This document shows, piece after piece, positions 1 to 6,327 of a DNA stretch of 8,273 nt. Each line of letters starts with the position of its first letter. Position 1 is the first letter of the stretch. This DNA is from Crocinitomicaceae bacterium (GTDB taxonomy: Bacteria; Bacteroidota; Bacteroidia; Flavobacteriales_D; Crocinitomicaceae): contig WTIB01000305.1 of assembly GCA_011522905.1 (NCBI GenBank), positions 1-8,273 of the forward strand. The letters are read 5' to 3'. A program made the position numbers and the translations under genes. The notes beneath the pieces were generated by a model that was given only the letters and a program-made list of their open reading frames with translations, was not told where the DNA came from and did no database searches.

Positions 1-733
1 AAGTGACATTCCAGAGGTGACAGAGCTGATGTGGCATCTTTTGTGTTTTTATCCATACAAACGATTGACCCTCGCCCATTCATTTAAAGACAAGGCAGAT
101 CGCTTGGATGACATCAATGGCGGTTTGTTTACCTACCCTATGCTAATGGCTGCAGATATCCTCCTTTACGATGCCGAGACTGTTCCTGTTGGAAAGGATC
201 AAAAACAACACATTGAAATGACACGCGATGTGGCCACCAAATTCAACCTACAACTCGGAGAAACATTTGTGATTCCAGAGGAGGCCATTTCAGAAGAGAC
301 CATGCTTATTCCTGGAACCGACGGAAATAAAATGAGTAAGTCGAGAAATAATTTAATTGACATCTTTCTTCCAGAAAAGAAGCTGAGAAAACAAATCATG
401 TCAATCGTATCGAATAGTGAGCCTCTTGAAGCTCCAAAAAACCCTGATAAGTGTACGATTTTCAGCTTGTATTCCTTGTTGGCTGATGATGATTCTATTT
501 CAAATATGCGTCAGAGCTATGAAAAAGGTGGTTATGGATACGGGCATGCAAAACAGGCCTTGTTTGAACTAATTATAGAGAAATTCAAAACCGAGCGTTC
601 TAATTTCAATCATCTGATGGAAAATCGCCATAAAATTGACGAAGCCCTATCTATTGGAGCCGAGAAAGCACGGAAGGTCGCTCAAGAAGTTTTACAGAGA
701 GTCAGAAAGAAAGTCGGGTACGGCCAGGGCTAG
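1..733 (+). CDS. trpS: Tryptophanyl-tRNA synthetase, 5'-truncated by the window
   Basis: Class I aminoacyl-tRNA synthetase that charges tRNA-Trp with tryptophan in the cytoplasm. The reading frame is already open at base 2, so the true start lies upstream, and the N-terminal part with the HIGH-type motif is missing. About 243 residues are visible, out of a usual length of roughly 325-335. Recognisable TrpS segments are AHSFKDKADR, the FTYPMLMAADILLYDA stretch of the tryptophan-binding fold, VPVGKDQKQHIEMTRD, and the ATP-binding KMSKS signature at bases 329-343, followed by RNN. The helical C-terminal domain ends in RVRKKVGYGQG. The TAG stop at 731-733 overlaps the stop of the convergent minus-strand gene by 4 bp, leaving no room for an intergenic terminator. 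The assignment is firm; nothing can be said about its promoter or start. Confidence 0.97.
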   Translation, partial: SDIPEVTELMWHLLCFYPYKRLTLAHSFKDKADRLDDINGGLFTYPMLMAADILLYDAETVPVGKDQKQHIEMTRDVATKFNLQLGETFVIPEEAISEETMLIPGTDGNKMSKSRNNLIDIFLPEKKLRKQIMSIVSNSEPLEAPKNPDKCTIFSLYSLLADDDSISNMRQSYEKGGYGYGHAKQALFELIIEKFKTERSNFNHLMENRHKIDEALSIGAEKARKVAQEVLQRVRKKVGYGQG

Positions 734-990
734 CTTATTCTATTTTGACTAATTGTCCGTTGTCTCGAACATTTGTGTCTTCCTACTCGAAAGGCTCTTT
801 TTGCCAAATGTTTTGTGGCTCTACCTTGTACCCTTTTGCGCCACCTTTTCCAGCTTTTTAATTTTAATTGATTTCTCATCAGCTGAATGACTTCCTTTTC
901 GGTTAAACCAAATTGAAAATAGATGGCATCAAAAGGAGTACGATCTTCCCATGCCATTTCGATAACTCTATTGATTTCTCTTTGGTTCAT
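730..990 (-). CDS. TIGR03643 / DUF2805 family protein (uncharacterised)
   Basis: Small basic protein of 86 residues from the ATG at 990; a TTG six bases further upstream (996) is in frame but less likely. It matches the family I know as TIGR03643/DUF2805, recognised by the helical core REINRVIEMAWEDRTPFDAI, then FGLTEKEVIQLMR, then the tryptophan- and arginine-rich LKSWKRWRKRVQGRATKH. The first half resembles a helix-turn-helix, and the second half is strongly positive, so nucleic-acid binding is conceivable, but no function is established. There is no signal peptide or membrane segment. The gene is divergent from the DUF2256 gene, with start codons about 41 bp apart. From memory of genome neighbourhoods, these two families recur together, often near cryptochrome/photolyase-type genes; no such gene is in this window. 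Family assignment is strong, function unknown. Confidence 0.88.
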   Translation of the reverse strand: MNQREINRVIEMAWEDRTPFDAIYFQFGLTEKEVIQLMRNQLKLKSWKRWRKRVQGRATKHLAKRAFRVGRHKCSRQRTISQNRIS

Positions 991-1012
991 ATTCAAACAA
1001 ACAAAAGCTTTG
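981..1012 (+). promoter_or_regulatory. Possible Bacteroidota promoter for the DUF2256 gene
   Basis: A TTTG at 981-984 is followed after 20 bp by AAGCTTTG at 1005-1012, one mismatch from the TAnnTTTG -7 box and close to the usual 19-20 bp spacing. Transcription would then begin near 1018-1020, which fits a start codon at 1032 better than one at 1014. The element overlaps the start of the divergent DUF2805 gene. This is inferred from consensus only. Confidence 0.25.
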
Positions 1013-1031
1013 AATGAAATGTTTTAATGGA

Positions 1032-1181
1032 ATGAAAACTTTGAAGAAAGAAAATTTTCCTTCAAAAATATGCCAGACCTGTAAACGCGATTTTGTATGG
1101 AGAAAAAAATGGTCCAAAAACTGGAATGAAGTTAAATATTGCAGTGAGCGATGCAGAAGATCAAAACACCTTAGCGAATAA
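1032..1181 (+). CDS. DUF2256 domain zinc-ribbon-like small protein
   Basis: A 49-residue protein starting MKTLKKENFPSK. An in-frame ATG at 1014 would give 55 residues, but family members usually begin just before the KKxNLPxK stretch, so 1032 is preferred. The signature of DUF2256 is clear: a CxxC pair (ICQTC), the aromatic-basic FVWRKKWSKNW, then EVKYCSERCRR with a CxxxC pair. The four cysteines look like a zinc-binding ribbon. The role is unknown in the family; the tryptophan- and arginine-rich body suggests RNA or protein contact, which is only inference. The gene is divergent from the DUF2805 gene and its last 11 bases overlap the end of the convergent DUF6089 gene. It is easy to miss because of its length, but the motif match is almost complete. 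Confidence 0.88.
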   Translation: MKTLKKENFPSKICQTCKRDFVWRKKWSKNWNEVKYCSERCRRSKHLSE

Positions 1182-1992
1182 CAGGACAATTGTTTCCCTT
1201 GCCCAACCTGAAGGTAATCATGCCCCCACAATAGACATACCAGTCCTTATTTGAGGAATTTCCACGTCTACCCATGACATTTCCGTCTAGGCTCCTATTG
1301 CTCAGAGCGACTGCCTCTTCCCCATTCAATGCCAATAATGCTGCGGGATCATAATACGTGTCCCTGCCAACATCATCCAAATAATCTGTAAATGTTTTTC
1401 GAATGGCAATTTCCATATTAAAAGAAAAGTATTTGCCCATGGAAAGCTTCAATCCAAGCCCTAAAGGCACACAAATCTGGTATTTACTGTAATTTGCATT
1501 ACCTGTATTCTCATTCTGTCCCTCTGTACCTATGGGCTGAAGCTCAACAAGCTCTCCATTGTATTCTGTCTGAGGATTCATTTGAAATACACCAATTTGC
1601 GTAATCATATATGAGGTACCCTTATATCTTTTATTGCCAAACTGAAATGGGAAATAATGAAACTCAATTCCGCCTGCTAATTCTGTAATAGGCGATTCAA
1701 AGCTCAGATTTCTATTGACAAGTAAGGGTTGACTTGCGTCCCGATCATAGGCTTCTACTTTCCCGTAGATCCCTGTAAATCTCAAAGTCATCCTTGAATG
1801 CACATTGAATCGATACATAAAACCTCCAGCAAGATTGCTTTGGTAAAAAGGTTTGAACTGATTCAGATCTCCCAAATAAAAAGTAGTTCCAGCCGTAAAT
1901 CCAATCTCTGAACGTGAAAAAAAATTGGGCTGTTGTGCCAAGGAATACTGAGCAAAAAACAAAAGAAACGCTATGTGCTTAAGGAGTCTCAC
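1171..1992 (-). CDS. DUF6089 family outer-membrane beta-barrel protein
   Basis: A 273-residue secreted protein with a Sec signal peptide at residues 1-19 (MRLLKH then a hydrophobic run, likely cleavage after SLA). The rest alternates polar and aromatic residues in short strands, as in an eight-to-ten-stranded outer-membrane barrel, and ends in a strand near WYVYCGGMITFRLG. Segments that match the Bacteroidota DUF6089 family are FYLGDLN (38-44), the ITELAGGIEFHYFPF region (102-116), LQPIGTEGQ (151-159) and RKTFTDYLDDVG (198-209). The start codon is GTG: the frame has a stop seven codons upstream and no ATG before the signal peptide. The gene follows typA after 38 nt on the same strand and could be co-transcribed, though its envelope role differs from the two genes ahead of it. 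Exact function in the outer membrane is unknown. Confidence 0.88.
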   Translation of the reverse strand: MRLLKHIAFLLFFAQYSLAQQPNFFSRSEIGFTAGTTFYLGDLNQFKPFYQSNLAGGFMYRFNVHSRMTLRFTGIYGKVEAYDRDASQPLLVNRNLSFESPITELAGGIEFHYFPFQFGNKRYKGTSYMITQIGVFQMNPQTEYNGELVELQPIGTEGQNENTGNANYSKYQICVPLGLGLKLSMGKYFSFNMEIAIRKTFTDYLDDVGRDTYYDPAALLALNGEEAVALSNRSLDGNVMGRRGNSSNKDWYVYCGGMITFRLGKGNNCPVIR

Positions 1993-2030
1993 GATATGGT
2001 AACGAGTCTATCTATTTTTTATTACGCAAT

Positions 2031-3842
2031 TTATATGGTCAAGTTTTGATTTGAAGCCCTTTTTCGATCGGTCTCTTTTAAAAGTATTTTTCTGATTCGA
2101 AGGCATTTTGGAGTTACCTCAACGTATTCGTCTCCCTGTATATATTCTAAGCACTCCTCAAGACTAAATACCCTTGGAGGAGCCAAGCGGACCTTATCAT
2201 CCGCACCTGAGGAACGCATATTGGTCAGCTTTTTTGTTTTGGTCACATTGATACACAAGTCCCCTGTCTTTGAATTTTCTCCAATAACCTGACCTTCGTA
2301 AATATTTTCGCTCGGTGCAATAAAGAATGTACCTCTTTCCTGTAAGTTATTTAGGGAGAAGGGTATCGAAACACCTTGCTCCAATGAAATCAATGAACCA
2401 TTCTGTCGGCCAGCAATTTCACCTTTAAATGGCTGATACTCCAAATAGCGATGCGTCATTATGGCCTCTCCTGCAGTTTGGGTCAACAAATAATTTCTCA
2501 AGCCAATAATCCCTCTTGAAGGAATGTTAAACTGCATGACCATTCGAGCACCCTTGGGCTCCATATTGAGCATTTCCCCCTTTCGTTTGGTGACTGCCTC
2601 AACTGCAGTTCCACTATACTCTTCAGGTAAATCAATAGTCAGCTCCTCTATCGGTTCACACTTCTGACCATCAATTTCTTTTAGGATCACTTGTGGCTGT
2701 CCAACCTGAAGCTCATATCCTTCGCGTCTCATGGTTTCAATCAATACCGAAAGATGTAATACTCCTCGACCGTATACGAGCCATTTATCTGCTTTATCGG
2801 TTTCAATTACTCGTAAAGCTAAATTCTTTTCGAGCTCCTTCGTCAATCGCTCTTGAATGTGCCTCGAGGTCACAAACTTACCCTCCTTTCCAAAGAAAGG
2901 GGAATCATTAATGGAAAATGTCATCGACATGGTCGGCTCATCCATTCGAATGGTTGGAAGTGCCTCGGGATTTTCTGCATCACATATGGAATCACCAATT
3001 TCAAATCCTTCTATTCCAGTGATGGCACATATATCACCTGCCACTACACTCGTCACTTTAACACGCTGTAAACCCTCAAATACAAAAAGCTCTTTAATCC
3101 TGTGCTTTTGTTGGCTCCCATCTCTTTTGGATAAAATAATGGGCATATTTTCTTTCAATTCTCCTCGAGTCAAACGACCAATAGCAATTCTTCCTACATA
3201 AGAAGAAAAGTCCAAAGAAGTAATCAATAATTGGGTATTCCCCTCCTCTATTTTACGGGGAGGAAAATAATCCAAAATCTTATCTAACAGAGGCACGATT
3301 GTTTGACTTGGCTTTTTCCAATCTTCCGACATCCATGATTGCTTGGCAGAACCATAAATCGTAGGAAAATCCAATTGCTCCTCAGTAGCATCTAGCTCAA
3401 ACATCAAATCAAAAACCTTTTCATGAACCTCATCAGGTGTACAATTTTCCTTGTCTACTTTGTTAATGACCACCAAAGGTTTTAGTCCCATGGAAAGGGC
3501 TTTACCCAAAACAAAACGCGTTTGAGGCATTGGCCCTTCAAAAGCATCAACCAAGAGACAAACACCATCTGCCATATTCAATACACGCTCGACCTCTCCT
3601 CCAAAATCAGCGTGACCTGGGGTATCAATAATATTTATTTTGGTGTTCTTGTAAATCACCGATACATTCTTTGAGACAATGGTAATACCTCTTTCACGTT
3701 CAAGATCATTATTATCCATAATGAGCTCTCCTTTCGGTCGATCTCTCTCATTTACGAAATCTCCTGCTTCAATCATTTTATCAACCAAAGTGGTTTTACC
3801 GTGGTCAACATGTGCTATAATTGCAATATTTCTAATTTCCAT
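2031..3842 (-). CDS. typA: Ribosome-associated translational GTPase TypA/BipA
   Basis: A full-length 603-residue translation-factor GTPase related to EF-G and LepA. It binds 70S ribosomes and, in studied bacteria, helps 50S subunit assembly and growth at low temperature or under stress. All G motifs are present: AHVDHGKT (10-17), RGITI (51-55), DTPGH (73-77), NKVD (127-130) and GSAK (164-167). Then come the beta-barrel domain II and the BipA-type C-terminal half, with NIPSRGIIGLRNYLLTQT, GEIAGRQNGSLISLEQG, IPFSLNNLQERG and EGQVIGEN, finishing with DEYVEVTPKCLRIRKI. The ATG at 3842 is chosen; an in-frame TTG directly before it would add one residue. No Shine-Dalgarno sequence is seen, as is usual in this phylum. 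The gene starts 15 nt after the helicase gene ends, so the two are very likely one transcript. Confidence 0.97.
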   Translation of the reverse strand: MEIRNIAIIAHVDHGKTTLVDKMIEAGDFVNERDRPKGELIMDNNDLERERGITIVSKNVSVIYKNTKINIIDTPGHADFGGEVERVLNMADGVCLLVDAFEGPMPQTRFVLGKALSMGLKPLVVINKVDKENCTPDEVHEKVFDLMFELDATEEQLDFPTIYGSAKQSWMSEDWKKPSQTIVPLLDKILDYFPPRKIEEGNTQLLITSLDFSSYVGRIAIGRLTRGELKENMPIILSKRDGSQQKHRIKELFVFEGLQRVKVTSVVAGDICAITGIEGFEIGDSICDAENPEALPTIRMDEPTMSMTFSINDSPFFGKEGKFVTSRHIQERLTKELEKNLALRVIETDKADKWLVYGRGVLHLSVLIETMRREGYELQVGQPQVILKEIDGQKCEPIEELTIDLPEEYSGTAVEAVTKRKGEMLNMEPKGARMVMQFNIPSRGIIGLRNYLLTQTAGEAIMTHRYLEYQPFKGEIAGRQNGSLISLEQGVSIPFSLNNLQERGTFFIAPSENIYEGQVIGENSKTGDLCINVTKTKKLTNMRSSGADDKVRLAPPRVFSLEECLEYIQGDEYVEVTPKCLRIRKILLKETDRKRASNQNLTI

Positions 3843-3857
3843 CAAACTTGAATTGAA

Positions 3858-5642
3858 TTAACGTCCTCTATGTCTTCTTGGTCTATCAGGTCTTGATCTT
3901 CTTTCTGAACCGCCTCTTTTTGCTGAACGATCTCTTTTAGAGCCACCACGCGATGAACGAAAACCTCCTCGGCCTCCTGATCTTCTCGAGCCTCCGCCAG
4001 ATCTCCCTGAGCCTCCACCCTTTTCATTATTGGTGACTTCAATAGAAAGCTTCGTTCCTTCGAAGCTTGTCCCATCAACGCTTTTGAGGATGCGGTTTGT
4101 TAAATCCTCGTCGGCATCAAAAAATGAGAATGAGGCCATGATATCTATTCGGCCAATACTTGTTGATTTGATGTCTGCGGCATCACAAACTACTCGAAGT
4201 AAAGCACCAGGATTCAATCCATCTCGCTTTCCAGCACTTAGGAAAAATCGGGTCTTTCCTTCATCTCGAGCCCTAGCCCCTTTATCTCTTCGTTGGCCGT
4301 CTCTTGAAGATTCCTTAGCCCTTTGATTGACATCACCAGCGCGCTGATAATATTCAATGAATCTATTGAATTCCGCAGAAACGAATTTTTTAATGATTTC
4401 GATTTTATCCATGGATTCGAAAGAAGAAAGGATTTGGGGCATGAATTTTTCAATGTCCTTTTCTTTCACCTGAATGTCTTTGGTGTTTTGGATCAGCTTC
4501 ATCAATTGAATTTCACAAATCTCCTCTGCGTTTGGTATTTTTCCTTGTGCAAAGGTTTGACCCATTTGCTTTTCAATGGCTTTGATTTTATAAGTTTCCT
4601 TTGGTGTAATTAAAACAATCGACTGTCCCTTTTTACCCGCCCTAGCTGTACGACCACTTCTGTGTGTATAATTTTCAGTATCATCTGGCAAATTGTAATT
4701 TATGACATGGGTAATATCATCTACATCAATTCCTCTTGCTGCAACATCGGTAGCCACCAACACTTGAATTTCCTTACTTCTGAAACGAGCCATTACCCTA
4801 TCTCTCATCGGCTGGGTTAAATCACCGTGAAGCGGTTCAGCGTTGTAGCCTTCGCGTCCTAAGTTTTCAGCAACCGTTGCTGTCTCTCTTTTTGTTCTGC
4901 AAAAGATAAGCCCGTATATATTAGGGTGGTAATCTATCAGTCTTTTTACAGCCTCATAGCGGTCTCTGTCTTTTACGATACTGTATATATGCTCAATATT
5001 CTCGTTGCTTTGATTTTTGTGACCAATAGAAACTTCTAAAGGATTGGTCATATAGGTTTTGGCAATGCGAGCCACCTCTTTAGGCATCGTCGCTGAGAAC
5101 AACCAAGTACTTTTTGAATCAGGCGCAGATTCCAAAATGGAATCAATGTCTTCTTTAAAGCCCATGTTCAACATTTCATCTGCTTCATCCAAAACAACCG
5201 TTTTTACTTCGGAAAGCTTGACCACTTTTCTGTTGATCAAATCGAGTAATCTTCCCGGAGTTGCCACGATGATAGAAACGCCTTTTTTAATTTTAGTTAT
5301 TTGTCTTTTGATATCCGCCCCTCCATAAACTGAGACCACGTTGCAGTTCAAATATTTGGAAAAAATTTCCAAATCCTTAGTGATTTGAAGGCATAGCTCT
5401 CTGGTTGGACAGATAATCAAACCTTGCGGTATAGAAGATTTTAAATTGATATTACTTAGTAAAGGCAGGCCGAATGCCGCCGTTTTTCCGGTACCTGTCT
5501 GTGCAAGTCCCACAAAATCGCAATCCTTATCTTTCAGTAGATGTGGTATTGCTTGTTCCTGGATTGGAGTCGGTGCTTCAAAACCCAATTCTTTTAACGA
5601 CTTAAGCACCTCTTCTCTCAATCCCAGCTCCTCAAATGTCAT
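3858..5642 (-). CDS. deaD: DEAD-box ATP-dependent RNA helicase, DeaD/CsdA-like with DbpA domain
   Basis: A 594-residue ATP-dependent RNA helicase, probably active in ribosome assembly and cold-stage RNA remodelling. Motifs in order: Q motif TPIQ (25-28), motif I AQTGTGKT (47-54), PTREL (79-83), TPGR (128-131), DEAD (152-155), SAT (183-185), IFCRT (246-250), ATDVAARGID (297-306) and HRSGRTARAG (327-336). A helical linker (about 370-440) is followed by a charged stretch and a DbpA-type RNA-binding domain (about 464-537, beginning TRFFLSAGKRDGLNPGALL). The last 55 residues are a disordered arginine/glycine/serine RGG-type tail, a feature that increases nonspecific RNA binding. The start is the ATG at 5642, directly after a good TAnnTTTG box. 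Its end lies 15 nt before typA. The gene name deaD is used for the architecture; csdA or rhlE-like names are possible alternatives. Confidence 0.94.
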   Translation of the reverse strand: MTFEELGLREEVLKSLKELGFEAPTPIQEQAIPHLLKDKDCDFVGLAQTGTGKTAAFGLPLLSNINLKSSIPQGLIICPTRELCLQITKDLEIFSKYLNCNVVSVYGGADIKRQITKIKKGVSIIVATPGRLLDLINRKVVKLSEVKTVVLDEADEMLNMGFKEDIDSILESAPDSKSTWLFSATMPKEVARIAKTYMTNPLEVSIGHKNQSNENIEHIYSIVKDRDRYEAVKRLIDYHPNIYGLIFCRTKRETATVAENLGREGYNAEPLHGDLTQPMRDRVMARFRSKEIQVLVATDVAARGIDVDDITHVINYNLPDDTENYTHRSGRTARAGKKGQSIVLITPKETYKIKAIEKQMGQTFAQGKIPNAEEICEIQLMKLIQNTKDIQVKEKDIEKFMPQILSSFESMDKIEIIKKFVSAEFNRFIEYYQRAGDVNQRAKESSRDGQRRDKGARARDEGKTRFFLSAGKRDGLNPGALLRVVCDAADIKSTSIGRIDIMASFSFFDADEDLTNRILKSVDGTSFEGTKLSIEVTNNEKGGGSGRSGGGSRRSGGRGGFRSSRGGSKRDRSAKRGGSERRSRPDRPRRHRGR

Positions 5643-5664
5643 TACTCTATGTTTAAATTGGGTG

Positions 5665-5672
5665 CAAAGGTA
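5665..5672 (-). promoter_or_regulatory. -7 box of the deaD-typA promoter
   Basis: Read on the minus strand this is TACCTTTG (continuing CA), a perfect match to the Bacteroidota TAnnTTTG -7 element. It lies 22 bp ahead of the deaD ATG, so the transcript leader would be short, about 15 nt. No clear TTTG-type -33 element is visible at the expected distance, so recognition may rest on the -7 box or on an activator. Confidence 0.5.
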
Positions 5673-5705
5673 GGGATAAAAGACTGGTAAACCGATTATT
5701 GCGCT

Positions 5706-5777
5706 ATGAATTGCATATTATGTAGGATTTCAGTCGTCATCTTACTAAGTTTTTCTATTTTTGGACAAAATATTTAA
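5706..5777 (+). other. 23-codon open frame abutting the DUF5606 gene
   Basis: An ATG at 5706 opens a frame of 23 codons whose TAA (5775-5777) is immediately followed by the ATG of the DUF5606 gene. The peptide, MNCILCRISVVILL then SFSIFGQNI, looks like a Bacteroidota signal peptide with a cleavage-like end. It could be a leader peptide, a remnant of a lost secreted protein, or chance. Against translation is a promoter-like TATTTTTG box inside it (5756-5763). No homologue is known to me. Confidence 0.2.
5756..5763 (+). promoter_or_regulatory. -7 box candidate for the DUF5606-pepF unit
   Basis: TATTTTTG matches the Bacteroidota TAnnTTTG -7 element exactly and lies 14 bp before the DUF5606 start codon, giving a leader of only about 9 nt. 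No good -33 element is seen 19-20 bp upstream. In an AT-rich spacer such a match can occur by chance, so confidence is modest. Confidence 0.35.
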
Positions 5778-6317
5778 ATGAACCTAAACGAGATCATATC
5801 TATTACCGGAAGACCTGGATTATTCAAGGTTGTTGCTCAGGGAAAAAACAGCGTAATTGTTGAATCTATTGTCGATAAAAAAAGAATTGCTGCACATGCC
5901 TCTGACCGTATATCTGCCATTGGTGATATCAGTATTTATACCTCAGATGAAGATGTAAAGCTTATTGACGTGTTTGAAAAATTCAATGATAAGTATGAGG
6001 GTAAGGCTGGTCCATCTCACAAAGAGGAGCTTTCTTCACTAGAAGGGACTTTAGGAGAAATTCTTCCCAATTATGATCGCGAACGCGTTTACAAATCTGA
6101 TATAAGGAAACTATTTCAATGGTATAACATTCTTATCAATGCGGGTATTCCTATTGTCGAGAAAAAAGAAAAATCAGAAGAAAAAGAAGCGCCCAAAAAA
6201 GTAGCTAAAAGTGCTCCAAAAAAGGCCAGTCCTAAATCTGGACCTTCCAAATCTACGAAAACGGCATCGGCAAAAAAATCGACGCCCACCAAAACTGGCT
6301 CTCAAAGAGGCAAATAA
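5778..6317 (+). CDS. DUF5606 domain protein with lysine-rich tail
   Basis: A 179-residue cytoplasmic protein of unknown function. Residues 1-126 match the Bacteroidota DUF5606 family: an N-terminal segment MNLNEIISITGRPGLFKVV, a VIVESIVDKKR strand pair, DRISAIGDISIYT, and a helical part ending in DIRKLFQWYNILINAGI. The N-terminal third reads like a small beta-barrel. From about residue 128 to 179 the protein becomes low-complexity, rich in Lys, Ser, Ala, Pro and Thr (APKKVAKSAPKKASPK and similar), a strongly positive disordered tail like those of histone-H1-like or ribosome-associated proteins. There is no signal peptide. The next gene, a peptidase, starts 10 nt after the stop, so the two are probably co-transcribed. 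The family is known mainly as a conserved, often tail-bearing protein in this phylum; any nucleic-acid binding is inference from the tail. Confidence 0.88.
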   Translation: MNLNEIISITGRPGLFKVVAQGKNSVIVESIVDKKRIAAHASDRISAIGDISIYTSDEDVKLIDVFEKFNDKYEGKAGPSHKEELSSLEGTLGEILPNYDRERVYKSDIRKLFQWYNILINAGIPIVEKKEKSEEKEAPKKVAKSAPKKASPKSGPSKSTKTASAKKSTPTKTGSQRGK

Positions 6318-6327
6318 ATCCATTCTT

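Noticed and set aside
968..1231. An 87-residue minus-strand open frame across the DUF2256 region
   Set aside because: It is the antisense of the DUF2256 gene, overlaps the ends of two recognised genes, and its sequence resembles no family.
1993..2030. Promoter between typA and the DUF6089 gene
   Set aside because: The 38 bp gap has no TAnnTTTG match; only a poor TAAATTGC-like stretch is seen.
3867..4020. Repetitive stretch as a DNA repeat or CRISPR-like array
   Set aside because: It is irregular, has no constant repeat and spacer lengths, and is explained by the RGG-rich coding tail.
3842..4078. A 78-residue acidic minus-strand frame at the end of the helicase gene
   Set aside because: It is the shifted reading of the repetitive Gly/Arg codons of the helicase tail and has no independent support.
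6211..6327. A longer N-terminus for the M3 peptidase starting at 6211
   Set aside because: These codons overlap the DUF5606 tail in another frame and give a basic, non-homologous extension; the ATG at 6328 gives the normal family length.
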